Source: Brachyspira sp. CAG:484 (GTDB lineage Bacteria > Cyanobacteriota > Vampirovibrionia > Gastranaerophilales > Gastranaerophilaceae). From it: a stretch of 40,271 nucleotides of DNA. Made by a program: the position numbers and the translations under genes. The first letter of the stretch is position 1. Each line of letters begins with the position of its first letter. The notes below the pieces were generated by a model. The model searched no databases. It was given only the letters and a program-made list of their open reading frames with translations, and was not told the origin of the DNA. The DNA lies in contig HF989713.1 in assembly GCA_000431315.1 (NCBI GenBank), forward strand, positions 1 through 40,271. Direction: 5' to 3'. Shown piece after piece: positions 30,860 to 39,090 of this stretch.

Positions 30860-32441
30860 GATATTCTTTTTCCGTATTTACTTTCCAGAGAATTTCTTTA
30901 TCAAGATTTCCTTTGATAACATTTACGGCTTCAATCCCGCTAAGCATAGAATGATCCATATTATTGTATTTGTGCTGCCCGTTTCTTCCGATGCAGTACA
31001 AATTACTAATTGTATTCAAATATGCTTTTACATTATCAAAATGCTTGTAAACTCCGAAGTATGCCGGATAAGCTTTTTTAACTCTTACTCTAACACTGTC
31101 GAGAATGTCGTCTTTCCGCGTAATATTAAGTTTTTCAAGTTCTGAAACTGCAAAATCAAGCATTTCTTTTTCCGGTTTTTCCCACAATTCGTCACCCTCG
31201 TTACAGAAATATTCAAGGCTTATAAATACTTTATTCTCAAAATCTTTTACAAGATAAGGCGACCAGTTATTCATAATCTGAAGCCTGCCTGCTGTTATGT
31301 CATCCTCCTGAATATAAATCCAGCTGTCTGGGCAAATATTATTAATTGTAGGGATTTTGGTATTATTTTTCAAATTTATTTTATTACAGTAAAAACCTGT
31401 CAAAATATAATCTCTATATGGCAAATCTTTTGCAATTGCAGAAATTTCCTGAGGAACATTTTCGCCTAAACCTGCAACAAGGTCTTTTACAGGCATTGAG
31501 GAGATGTAGTAATCCCCTGCAAATTCTGCATAATCACTGTGATTATGCGATTGCGAACTTTGTCCGCAATCGATAGCTGCTTTAACCGCTTTTATACTAC
31601 TGCCGTCAAATGAAAACTCGCAAACCTTTGTATTAAAATGGATTTCGCCTCCCATTTTAATAATTTCATCTGCCATAAACTCCCATACCTGTCCGCAGCC
31701 AAATTTAGGATAAAAATATTCTTCTATTAGAGAAGTTTCTTTTTCCTTATTTGAAATTAATTTTAATGGTGATAAAAGTGCGTTAATTACGGCTTTTGAA
31801 AGTGATAATCCTTTAATTCGCTGTTCACCCCACTCTTTTGATATTTCAGAAGGATGAAGCCCCCAGACTTTCTGTGTGTATTTTTCAAAAAACATCTTAT
31901 AAAGGACTTTGCCAAAACGGTTAATCATAAAGTCCTCAAGCGTTGTTTCAGGTACTTTATGAACACATGATTTTAAATAGCTCATTCCTGCTTTGAACGT
32001 TCTGCCAAGCCCCATGTTTAATATTGTAGAAGCCTTCAGGCTTATCGGATAGTCAAAAAACTTTCTTAGATAGTATATTCTCGAAACCCGTTTGCGTTTT
32101 AGCATAACTCTGTCTGTTTCATCAGGGTCAGGTCCTGTTTGCGACACTGTAATTTCTCTGTGCAAAATTTTGTCATCAATAGGAGGCTTACCCTGAAGCG
32201 GAAGTATTTCTTCCCAAAAATCAAGTATCTCCTGATTTTTTGAAAAAAGTCTGTGCCCGCCTAAGTCAATACCGTTTCCATTATAATGAACAGTTCTTGA
32301 AATCCCTCCAACGCAATCCAGCTCTTCTAATATAACCGGCTTTATATCATCAGTATTTTTTAATAAATAATATGCCGCACTTAATCCTGCAGGTCCGGCT
32401 CCTATTATAATTGCAGTCTTTTCTCTATTCTTATTCCCCAT
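30843..32441 (-). CDS. UDP-galactopyranose mutase-like FAD protein
   Basis: Flavoprotein of 532 residues. The N-terminal FAD motif is IIIGAGPAGLSAAYYL, followed by GGISRTV, DLGGHRLFSK and the region RVSRIYYLRKFFDYPI. Further hallmarks are FFEKYTQKVWGLHPSEIS and GEQRIKGLSL. This is the long branch of UGM-like proteins linked to polysaccharide synthesis, not a 370-residue canonical mutase. The ATG at 32441 has GGGAG seven bases upstream. A longer frame upstream runs through a terminator hairpin and is not used. With the GT-C gene it suggests a surface-glycan step; the sugar is uncertain. Confidence 0.8.
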   Translation of the reverse strand: MGNKNREKTAIIIGAGPAGLSAAYYLLKNTDDIKPVILEELDCVGGISRTVHYNGNGIDLGGHRLFSKNQEILDFWEEILPLQGKPPIDDKILHREITVSQTGPDPDETDRVMLKRKRVSRIYYLRKFFDYPISLKASTILNMGLGRTFKAGMSYLKSCVHKVPETTLEDFMINRFGKVLYKMFFEKYTQKVWGLHPSEISKEWGEQRIKGLSLSKAVINALLSPLKLISNKEKETSLIEEYFYPKFGCGQVWEFMADEIIKMGGEIHFNTKVCEFSFDGSSIKAVKAAIDCGQSSQSHNHSDYAEFAGDYYISSMPVKDLVAGLGENVPQEISAIAKDLPYRDYILTGFYCNKINLKNNTKIPTINNICPDSWIYIQEDDITAGRLQIMNNWSPYLVKDFENKVFISLEYFCNEGDELWEKPEKEMLDFAVSELEKLNITRKDDILDSVRVRVKKAYPAYFGVYKHFDNVKAYLNTISNLYCIGRNGQHKYNNMDHSMLSGIEAVNVIKGNLDKEILWKVNTEKEYHEVKK

Positions 32442-32481
32442 AACTTTTCTCCCTGAAAAAATTATACTATAAAAAACTAAA

Positions 32482-32507
32482 AAAGACCGGTTTGTAAACC
32501 GGTCTTT
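32482..32507 (-). terminator. Terminator of the 51-residue gene
   Basis: Perfect 12-bp stem AAAGACCGGTTT/AAACCGGTCTTT with loop GT, followed on the minus strand by TTTT and another T-rich run. Confidence 0.88.
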
Positions 32508-32546
32508 ACCATAAAGCTCTCTTTTTATTTCTTGCAGAAAAACCAC

Positions 32547-32702
32547 TTACTTAACAGCTGCAAGTCCTGTTTTAATACCTGCATCAGCATTAATGCTTTT
32601 TGCAGATGCTATCGCCATACTGCGGCGTCTTCTCGCTCCTCTTAATATAAATTCCACACTGTCGCATACATTACACGAAGGTGATACAATCTTTTTCAAC
32701 AT
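32547..32702 (-). CDS. 51-residue protein with CxxC and an Arg cluster
   Basis: A small gene between two larger ones. It encodes 51 residues beginning MLKKIVSPSCNVCD, with a CNVC pair, then RGARRRRSMAIASAKS, and ending GLAAVK. AAGGAG lies ten bases before the ATG. A perfect terminator hairpin follows 40 bases after the stop, so the unit has start, stop and end signals of its own. A CxxC pair may bind zinc or be redox active; the Arg run suggests RNA or DNA contact. I know no family. The next gene on this strand begins 106 bases downstream. Confidence 0.6.
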   Translation of the reverse strand: MLKKIVSPSCNVCDSVEFILRGARRRRSMAIASAKSINADAGIKTGLAAVK

Positions 32703-32807
32703 ATATAAAATTCTCCTTAGATTTCTGATTACCTTTTTTATATCGGCAGTACTTATAAAAATCTTTAGTAAAAATGTTAAGTTGTAAAGAAATGTAAATA
32801 TGAATTC

Positions 32808-32813
32808 TATAAT
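32808..32813 (+). promoter_or_regulatory. -10 box candidate upstream of the 116-residue gene
   Basis: TATAAT without a well-spaced -35 (TTGTAA is 20 bases away). It would give a leader of about 115 bases that contains the GATAG repeats. Apart from these signals, 32703-32936 shows nothing else I can identify. Confidence 0.35.
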
Positions 32814-32837
32814 GCCGGAAATTCAGTTATACTCTGA

Positions 32838-32860
32838 GATAGGATAGGATAGGATAGGAT
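32838..32860. repeat. Tandem GATAG repeat, 4.6 copies
   Basis: Exact 5-base unit repeated in the leader of the following gene, ending in a G-rich run. It is a candidate slippage site; all three frames contain stops, so it cannot switch a coding frame. Confidence 0.9.
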
Positions 32861-32936
32861 GGGGTGGGCGGATAGCAATCTTTTCAGGCAAAACTTCTTT
32901 ATAAAAATAGAACATAAGCTTGGAAAGGAGTTAAGT

Positions 32937-33287
32937 ATGACAATTACAGTCGGGGATATTTATACTGCATTCCCCAGTTTTAAGCCGGAAGATATGCTTA
33001 AGTTGTGTAATGGCAACAAAAATCTAAACGGCAGAACAAAAGTTTCCTTATCAAATATTGCAGCTTTTGGAAATGATGAATTATCAGTTTTTGTTGCTAA
33101 AAGAGAAGGCAAAACCTACACCAATCTGCTGTCTAAAGATAAGCGAACAGAACTTAATCAGGAGGCGGGAATAGTTGATAAAAATCAGGATAAAACGGCA
33201 GCTTCCGATAGTAAACAGTCCGCGGGGGCAATCCCTATGAACACAAGTGTTTTTGATATTGCACCAAAGAAAAATCAGTATGTATAA
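32937..33287 (+). CDS. Hypothetical protein, 116 residues
   Basis: Unrecognised small protein. It starts TITVGDIYTAFPSF, has a mixed first half (about 1-70) and a polar, Lys/Asp/Ser-rich second half ending TSVFDIAPKKNQYV. No signal peptide, membrane segment or metal motif is seen. The ATG at 32937 has AAAGGAG; an in-frame ATG 78 bases upstream lacks one. It is followed by a strong bidirectional terminator. The repeats in its leader make its expression potentially variable. Confidence 0.65.
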   Translation: MTITVGDIYTAFPSFKPEDMLKLCNGNKNLNGRTKVSLSNIAAFGNDELSVFVAKREGKTYTNLLSKDKRTELNQEAGIVDKNQDKTAASDSKQSAGAIPMNTSVFDIAPKKNQYV

Positions 33288-33288
33288 C

Positions 33289-33319
33289 AAAAAGCTCCTG
33301 TAATAAACAGGAGCTTTTT
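33289..33319. terminator. Bidirectional terminator
   Basis: Perfect 13-bp stem AAAAAGCTCCTGT/ACAGGAGCTTTTT with 5-base loop, between the plus-strand small gene and rpmA. Confidence 0.92.
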
Positions 33320-33337
33320 GAATATTGTTTTAGAAAA

Positions 33338-33592
33338 CTACACAGCGTAAACACTAACCTGTTTTCTGTCGCGTCTGTGTGCTTCAAATTTAACTTCGCC
33401 GTCAATAAGGGCGAATAAAGTATCATCTGAACCGATACCAACATTGTTTCCAGGGTGGATTTTTGTTCCTCTCTGGCGAACAAGAATGTTGCCGGCTTTA
33501 ACGGTTTCACCGCCGAATTTCTTAACGCCTAAACGCTTCGCTTCGGAGTCACGACCGTTACGGGTAGATCCCATACCTTTCTTATGTGCCAT
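33338..33592 (-). CDS. rpmA: 50S ribosomal protein L27
   Basis: Ribosomal protein near the peptidyl transferase centre, 84 residues. It has the family start AHKKGMGSTRNGRDS and RQRGTKIHPG, and it ends DRKQVSVYAV. It starts directly with MAHKKG: there is no N-terminal extension of the Firmicutes type that needs the Prp protease, consistent with no prp gene between rplU and rpmA. GGAG lies seven bases before the ATG. It is downstream of rplU. Confidence 0.98.
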   Translation of the reverse strand: MAHKKGMGSTRNGRDSEAKRLGVKKFGGETVKAGNILVRQRGTKIHPGNNVGIGSDDTLFALIDGEVKFEAHRRDRKQVSVYAV

Positions 33593-33636
33593 TTTATTTC
33601 TCCTTTGTTTAATTTAGCTTACAGTTAATTAAGTTT

Positions 33637-33723
33637 CGCCTTCCGGCGATATTTGCGGTTTTGCCTTTCCGGTCTGAGCTGACCAAATGCAAACGGGTAA
33701 TTTTTATTTATTCCCGTACCGCA
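33637..33723 (-). promoter_or_regulatory. Structured RNA element between rplU and rpmA
   Basis: The 146-base gap folds by eye into a compact three-way junction. The closing stem is TGCGGT/ACCGCA (33718-33723 with 33654-33659). The arms are ACGGG/CCCGT (33713-33717 with 33693-33697) and TTGC/GCAA (33689-33692 with 33661-33664), the latter capped by GGTC/GACC (33681-33684 with 33671-33674). Only one base is unpaired at the junction. A separate CGCC-TTCC-GGCG hairpin (33637-33648) follows before the rpmA ribosome-binding site. Confidence 0.5.
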
Positions 33724-33738
33724 TATGTTTTTAGATAC

Positions 33739-34095
33739 TTACGCTTCAGCGTTTTCTGTTGATTCAGCGGCTTTCTTCTGGGCAGAAGTTCTGATTTTGT
33801 TAATCATAACTCTTGTAAAGCCTTGTCTGTGTCCTTGTTTTTTTCTGTAGCCTTTTTTAGGTCTTTGTTTGTAAACGATAACTTTTTTAGATTTATCAAT
33901 AGCAAGAACAGTTCCTTCTACAGAAGCGCCTGCAACATAAGGCTGTCCTACTTTTGATTTTTTACCGTTAACTAACATAACGATTTTGTCAAAAACTACT
34001 TTGCTGTCTTTTTCAGCATCCAGCAATTCTACTTCAACGTAGCGTCCTTCTTCAACGGGGTATTGTTTTCCGCCGGTTTCTACAATTGCGTACAT
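33739..34095 (-). CDS. rplU: 50S ribosomal protein L21
   Basis: Ribosomal protein binding 23S rRNA, 118 residues (family about 103). It starts MYAIVETGGKQYPVEEG and has the signature YKQRPKKGYRKKQGHRQ. A short C-terminal tail (SAQKKAAESTENAEA) extends beyond the family core and is not conserved in general. It is the first gene of the L21-L27 operon behind a near-consensus promoter. Confidence 0.98.
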   Translation of the reverse strand: MYAIVETGGKQYPVEEGRYVEVELLDAEKDSKVVFDKIVMLVNGKKSKVGQPYVAGASVEGTVLAIDKSKKVIVYKQRPKKGYRKKQGHRQGFTRVMINKIRTSAQKKAAESTENAEA

Positions 34096-34176
34096 GTGTC
34101 TTTTCCTTTCAATTGCGGGTTTCGTAATCCTTTCGGATATTTATTAAACGATTTACCCATAGTAATACGTACATAT

Positions 34177-34205
34177 ATTATCTTTTGCTAAAGCCCGCAT
34201 GTCAA
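34177..34205 (-). promoter_or_regulatory. Near-consensus promoter of rplU-rpmA
   Basis: TTGACA, 17-base spacer, GATAAT on the minus strand. It gives a leader of about 75 bases before rplU. It lies 33 bases from the divergent murF start. Confidence 0.85.
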
Positions 34206-34237
34206 GTAGTATTAATATTTATTAACTTTTTACTCAT

Positions 34238-35605
34238 ATGGTTTTTTTGAAGTATCATAATAATATGATGTTTAATTTGGATGAGATTATTGAGGCTTCG
34301 GGAGCTGAATTAATTAAGAATACTTCTGATAGTGATGATTTTAATATTTCTACAGATACCCGCACGATAAATAAGGGAGATTTATACCTGCCTTTAAAGG
34401 GCGCCAGTTTTGACGGAGAAAATTTCCTTTCTCAGGCTGTGGATAAAGGTGCAGCTGGATGTTTTATTACAAAGGATGTTTATCCTGAGAATGCAAAGAT
34501 TGTTTTGAAAGTTAAGGATACCTTGGGGGCATACCTTTCACTGGCACGGTTTTTAAGGAGAAAATATAACCCTAAAACTATAGCTGTTACAGGGAGCTCC
34601 GGAAAGACCACAACAAAGGAGATAATTTTTTCAGTGCTTGAGGAGAAGTTTAAAACTCATAAAACTTTTTCAAATCATAATAATGAAATAGGATTTTGCG
34701 AAACTTTAATGAATATGCCGCAGGATTGCGAGGTCTTAATTGTTGAGATGGGAATGCGCGGGCTTGGAGAGATTGAGCTTCTTTCAAAATACGCAGAACC
34801 GGACTTTGCTGTAATTACTAATGCAGGCTCTGCCCACATAGGACGCCTTGGAAGCCTTGATAATATTGCAAAAGCAAAAAGCGAAATTGTAAAGTATCTC
34901 AAAAAAGACGGAACATTTATTTCTCAAAATAACGAAAGAATTAAAAAGTTTGCCGTATTTGAGGGTGAAAAAATATTTTATTCTCTGGATGATGTTAATA
35001 TTATTGACAGAAAGCCTTCTTATTCAAAATTTTTATATAAAGGTAGAGAATATGAGATTAATGTAGAAGGTGATTATAATATAGAAAACTCACTTGCTGC
35101 TATAAATTTAGGTTATAAGCTGGGGATGGAGTATGATGAAATCCACAGGGGGCTTGCAGCTTACAAACCTATTGAAAAACGCTGGGAAATACTTGATGCC
35201 GGCGGATATAAGGTTATAAACGACAGCTATAATGCCAATCCGGAATCTATGAAAGCTGCTGTTTCAACATTCCTTCAGCATTATAAACATCCGGTTGTTG
35301 TCCTTGGAGATATGGGAGAACTCGGTGAGATGGAAGATGAACTTCATATGGAAGTAGGCAGATACCTTGCCGGGTTAGGTTACGGAAAAGATGCAAAGTA
35401 TCTTACTGTAGGACGGCTTGCAAGGCAGATAGGTGCCGAACTTGATGCGAAAGGTTTCTTTGTAAAGAATTTTGAAAATAACAGAGAAGTTTCAGATTAT
35501 ATTATTGATACTATAGATGTTGGTACTACAATATTTCTGAAAGCTTCAAGAAGTATGAAGTTTGAAGAAATTATAGATTTTATCAAGGGAGAAATTAAAG
35601 TATGA
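34238..35605 (+). CDS. murF: UDP-MurNAc-tripeptide:D-Ala-D-Ala ligase
   Basis: ATP-dependent ligase that adds D-Ala-D-Ala to complete the cytoplasmic peptidoglycan precursor. The 455 residues have the ATP loop TGSSGKTTTKE, the Mur-ligase Asn/His stretch FSNHNNEIGF, and the late motif NDSYNANPESM. The start is uncertain: ATG codons at 34238, 34265 and 34268 are possible and none has a strong ribosome-binding site; the two later ones begin closer to the family core. The stop overlaps the mraY start by four bases. It is the first gene of the dcw cluster here. Confidence 0.94.
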   Translation: MVFLKYHNNMMFNLDEIIEASGAELIKNTSDSDDFNISTDTRTINKGDLYLPLKGASFDGENFLSQAVDKGAAGCFITKDVYPENAKIVLKVKDTLGAYLSLARFLRRKYNPKTIAVTGSSGKTTTKEIIFSVLEEKFKTHKTFSNHNNEIGFCETLMNMPQDCEVLIVEMGMRGLGEIELLSKYAEPDFAVITNAGSAHIGRLGSLDNIAKAKSEIVKYLKKDGTFISQNNERIKKFAVFEGEKIFYSLDDVNIIDRKPSYSKFLYKGREYEINVEGDYNIENSLAAINLGYKLGMEYDEIHRGLAAYKPIEKRWEILDAGGYKVINDSYNANPESMKAAVSTFLQHYKHPVVVLGDMGELGEMEDELHMEVGRYLAGLGYGKDAKYLTVGRLARQIGAELDAKGFFVKNFENNREVSDYIIDTIDVGTTIFLKASRSMKFEEIIDFIKGEIKV

Positions 35606-36582
35606 TTATGATTGCTGTGGCATTCCTGTTAGCAATGATTTTATGTCTGCTTTTCGGTGTGCCTTATATAGATTTTTTAAAGAAAAAAATGATAGGTCAG
35701 TATGTTAAGGATTGTGCGCCGGAAAATCACGCTAAAAAGCAGGGAACTCCCACCACAGGCGGAGTATTTATTATTCTTGCAATTATAATTGCCTCAATAA
35801 TTGCGCTTTTGCTTGCTCAGCGGTTTGATACCGAAGCTATTATAATACTTATTACTCTCTTGTTTTATACCTTTGCAGGTTTTCAGGATGATTATATTAA
35901 AATTAAAGGACATGCAAATGACGGATTGAGTGCGAGGGGAAAACTTTTAAGACAAATAGCCATCGCATTATTACCGACAATGTATGTTGTTATCAGCGGA
36001 AAAGGCGGATGTGAATTCTCAATTCTTTCGCATACCTTTGATTTAAAATGGTTTTATCCGTTTCTGGCAGTGTTTATAATAACAGGAGCGTCAAATGCTT
36101 ACAATCTTACTGACGGACTGGACGGGCTTGCCGCATCAACCGGAGTGTTCTCTTTTGCAGCCTGTTCAATAATTGCTTTGTTCAGCGGACATCCGCAGGT
36201 TGCAATTGTTGCTGCTGCTGTTGCCGGTGCTTTATTCGGCTTTTTAAGATATAACAAGCCTAAGGCACAGGTGTTTATGGGAGATACCGGCTCGCTTGCC
36301 ATAGGCGGACTTCTTGGTACTCTGGCTGTTATGGGTAAGTTTGAATTTCTTTTGATATTTTTAGGCGGAGTTTTTGTTATGGAAACTTTGTCTGTAATTA
36401 TCCAGGTTTTCAGTTTTAAAACTACCGGAAAAAGAGTGTTTAAAATGGCGCCGGTTCACCATCATTTTGAGTTGTGCGGATGGAGTGAAAAGAAGGTTGT
36501 TGCTGTGTTTGCTTTTGTATCAGCATTACTTTCTTTGACTGCACTCGTTTTATTTTATTTAACAAATAGAGGTGTTTTATAA
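35602..36582 (+). CDS. mraY: Phospho-MurNAc-pentapeptide transferase MraY
   Basis: Integral membrane enzyme (326 residues, about ten helices) that transfers phospho-MurNAc-pentapeptide to undecaprenyl phosphate, giving lipid I. The characteristic sites are present: KKQGTPTTGGV, the DD pair in FQDDYIK, NAYNLTDGLDGL, and the histidine motif APVHHHFE. Its ATG overlaps the murF stop (ATGA). A second Met two codons on is an alternative start. Confidence 0.97.
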   Translation: MIMIAVAFLLAMILCLLFGVPYIDFLKKKMIGQYVKDCAPENHAKKQGTPTTGGVFIILAIIIASIIALLLAQRFDTEAIIILITLLFYTFAGFQDDYIKIKGHANDGLSARGKLLRQIAIALLPTMYVVISGKGGCEFSILSHTFDLKWFYPFLAVFIITGASNAYNLTDGLDGLAASTGVFSFAACSIIALFSGHPQVAIVAAAVAGALFGFLRYNKPKAQVFMGDTGSLAIGGLLGTLAVMGKFEFLLIFLGGVFVMETLSVIIQVFSFKTTGKRVFKMAPVHHHFELCGWSEKKVVAVFAFVSALLSLTALVLFYLTNRGVL

Positions 36583-37934
36583 TGTCAAACTGGTTTGATA
36601 AAAAAGTTTTGGTTTTAGGTCTATCAAAAAGCGGTATTGCTGCCGCAAAGTATCTGAACAGGCATGGCGCAGATGTTTATATAACAGAATTTCGTGCAGA
36701 AACCCCGGCGGATAATGAAAAACTTCAAGAATTACGTGCATTAGATATAAAAATTGAAATGGGCGGTCATAGCGATGAATTTATAAAAGATGCTTATATA
36801 GCAGTAACAAGTCCGGGAATCCCACCGCATAGCGAATTAATGAAACGCTTGAAAGAAGCAAAAGTTCAGATAATCTCCGAGGTTGAACTTGCGTTTTTAC
36901 AAACAGGCAGGCCGTTTATTGCTATTACCGGAACAAACGGCAAGACAACTACAACCGCTTTGACTGCACATATTTTAAGCAGTGAATACAACGCAGTTCC
37001 TTGCGGAAACTATGGAAAGCCTCCATGTGACTTGCTTGACGATGATAAAATTGATTATTTTGTATGTGAGTGCAGTTCATTCCAGCTTGAATACTCTCCG
37101 GCTTTTCAACCTCAGATTTCTGTTTGGACAAATTTTACACCTGATCACATTGACTGGCATCAGGGACTTGATAATTATTTCAAAGCAAAGTCAAGAATTT
37201 TTAAATCTCCGCAAACTCCTGCATTTTCTGTTTTAAATGCAAAAGATGAAAAACTCAAAGAGTTTGCAAAAGAAGCCGGCGGAACAGTATTCTTTTTCGG
37301 AGCAGAGGAGGGAGATAACTGCTGTTACGTGAAAGATGATGCAATCTGCTTTAAACGCAATGGTGTGGAAGAGCATATTATTGATTTGAGCGAATGCCCG
37401 TTAATCGGAGAACATAATTACCAGAATGTTGAATGTTCTGTTATCTGTGCAAAGCTTGAGGGTATCTCTAATGAGAATATAAGAAATTCCATAATTTCAT
37501 TTGTCGTACCGGAGCACAGGCTTGAAAAATGCGGAGAAAAAGACGGAATTACATTCTACAATGACTCAAAAGCAACAAATCCTGAAGCTTCAATTGTTGC
37601 AATTAATTCTTTTAATAACTGCGATGTTGCACTTATTGCGGGCGGCAGGGATAAAAATACTGATTTAAAAGAGTTCTGCGATTCCGTTAAAAAGCATATT
37701 AAGACGGTAATTCTTATCGGAGAAGCTGCTGACAGATTTGATGAAAATTTAAAGAATAACGGATTTGATAATATTTATAGAGAAATATCAATGCAGTCTG
37801 CGATTGATAAAGCCGTTGAATTAAATCCGGATGTGGTGTTGCTTTCACCGGCATGTGCAAGTTTTGATATGTTTAGCGGCTACGAGGAGAGAGGAAAGGT
37901 ATTCAAGGAATATGTCTTATCAAAGATCGGATAG
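36582..37934 (+). CDS. murD: UDP-MurNAc-L-alanine:D-glutamate ligase
   Basis: ATP-dependent ligase that adds D-Glu to UDP-MurNAc-L-Ala in the cytoplasm. The 450 residues have a Rossmann-like N-terminus (VLVLGLSKSGIAAAKYL), the ATP loop ITGTNGKTTTTAL, and late motifs HRLEKCG and FYNDSKATNP. It overlaps the mraY stop by one base (TAATG) and overlaps the start of ftsW, so it is tightly coupled in the operon. Confidence 0.97.
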   Translation: MSNWFDKKVLVLGLSKSGIAAAKYLNRHGADVYITEFRAETPADNEKLQELRALDIKIEMGGHSDEFIKDAYIAVTSPGIPPHSELMKRLKEAKVQIISEVELAFLQTGRPFIAITGTNGKTTTTALTAHILSSEYNAVPCGNYGKPPCDLLDDDKIDYFVCECSSFQLEYSPAFQPQISVWTNFTPDHIDWHQGLDNYFKAKSRIFKSPQTPAFSVLNAKDEKLKEFAKEAGGTVFFFGAEEGDNCCYVKDDAICFKRNGVEEHIIDLSECPLIGEHNYQNVECSVICAKLEGISNENIRNSIISFVVPEHRLEKCGEKDGITFYNDSKATNPEASIVAINSFNNCDVALIAGGRDKNTDLKEFCDSVKKHIKTVILIGEAADRFDENLKNNGFDNIYREISMQSAIDKAVELNPDVVLLSPACASFDMFSGYEERGKVFKEYVLSKIG

Positions 37935-39090
37935 ATACAACGAAGCATATAACCGTCACCCGATACAGAGCATTATTGTTTCTGCACCGGATAAAACGCT
38001 GCTTATTACTGTTGCTTTCCTTGTGATAATAGGGTTTCTTGCAATTTTTTCAGCCTCTGCCCCGAAATGTATTGATGAAGGCGGAAATCCTGCACAGTTT
38101 TTAATAAAACAATTTTTGTGTTTTATTGTCGGTTTTATCGGATTGAAGTTCTTTTCTAACTTTGATTATAAAAAACTCTCGGACTGGAATATGGTTTTTG
38201 CCGGAATCGTCCTGCTCCTGCTAGTTCTGGTAGACTTTACACCGCTGGGGGTGACTGTTAACGGAGCAAAAAGATGGATTAATATTTTAGGGTTTCAGCT
38301 TCAGCCGTCTGAATTTGCAAAGCCTGCTGTTGTTTTGCTGCTGGCTTCTGCTTTAAAAAAGGATGCTAACCTTATTGATCAGAATAAGTGGGTTTCAGCC
38401 TTTATTCCTATACTTATTATGATAGGCTTCATCTTTGTTCAGCCAAACTTAAGTATGGTAATCCTGCTTTTATCAACTTCTGTTGTAATGTTCCTTGCGG
38501 CGGGCGGGTCTTTGAAGTTGTTTTTCAGCTGCCTTTCAGCCATGGTTGTTACTGTAATTGTTGCTGCAACTACAATTATTAAACCTTATCAGATGCAGCG
38601 TATTACCACCTGGCGGCATCCTGAGCTTGACCCGCAGGGGGCAGGTTATAACATTATCCAGTCGCTGATTGCGTTTGCTTCAGGCGGGTTTACAGGCGTG
38701 GGTTATGGCGGTTCCATACAGAAGCTTTCCTACCTGCCGGAGTGTCATACAGACTTTATTTTCGCAATAATTGCAGAGGAAATGGGCTGGGTCGGCTGTG
38801 TTTTGATTATAGGGTTATTCTGGACATTAATACACAGAGGTTTTTTGATTGCGGCAAGATGTCCTGATATGTACGGCAAGCTTCTTGCTGTAGGAATAAC
38901 TTTTTCTATAGGGTTTCAGGCATTTTTGAATATCAGTGTTGCAAGTTCTTTCTTTCCTACTACCGGTGTTCCTCTTCCTTTTATCAGCTACGGCGGTTCA
39001 TCTCTAATCGTGTCTTTATGTATGATAGGAATTTTGCTTAATATTTCAAAGAAGAGAATTAAAAAGATAAGGAATCATGCAAATGTCTAA
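37912..39090 (+). CDS. ftsW: Septal peptidoglycan polymerase FtsW
   Basis: SEDS-family membrane glycosyltransferase of 392 residues that polymerises lipid II at the division septum with its partner PBP. The signature FFPTTGVPLPFISYGGSS is present, and about ten membrane helices are visible. The position between murD and murG favours FtsW over RodA. The ATG at 37912, 23 bases inside murD, begins a normal cytoplasmic tail (MSYQRSDRYN). The AAGGA nearest to it is only two bases away; a purine-rich GAGAGGAAAGG lies further up. The frame upstream of this start only shadows murD. Confidence 0.94.
   Translation: MSYQRSDRYNEAYNRHPIQSIIVSAPDKTLLITVAFLVIIGFLAIFSASAPKCIDEGGNPAQFLIKQFLCFIVGFIGLKFFSNFDYKKLSDWNMVFAGIVLLLLVLVDFTPLGVTVNGAKRWINILGFQLQPSEFAKPAVVLLLASALKKDANLIDQNKWVSAFIPILIMIGFIFVQPNLSMVILLLSTSVVMFLAAGGSLKLFFSCLSAMVVTVIVAATTIIKPYQMQRITTWRHPELDPQGAGYNIIQSLIAFASGGFTGVGYGGSIQKLSYLPECHTDFIFAIIAEEMGWVGCVLIIGLFWTLIHRGFLIAARCPDMYGKLLAVGITFSIGFQAFLNISVASSFFPTTGVPLPFISYGGSSLIVSLCMIGILLNISKKRIKKIRNHANV

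Noticed and set aside
37831..37911. N-terminal extension of FtsW inside murD
   Set aside because: The extra 27 residues are a shadow of murD in another frame, with Cys/His/Arg-rich composition unlike an FtsW tail; the ATG at 37912 is a better start.
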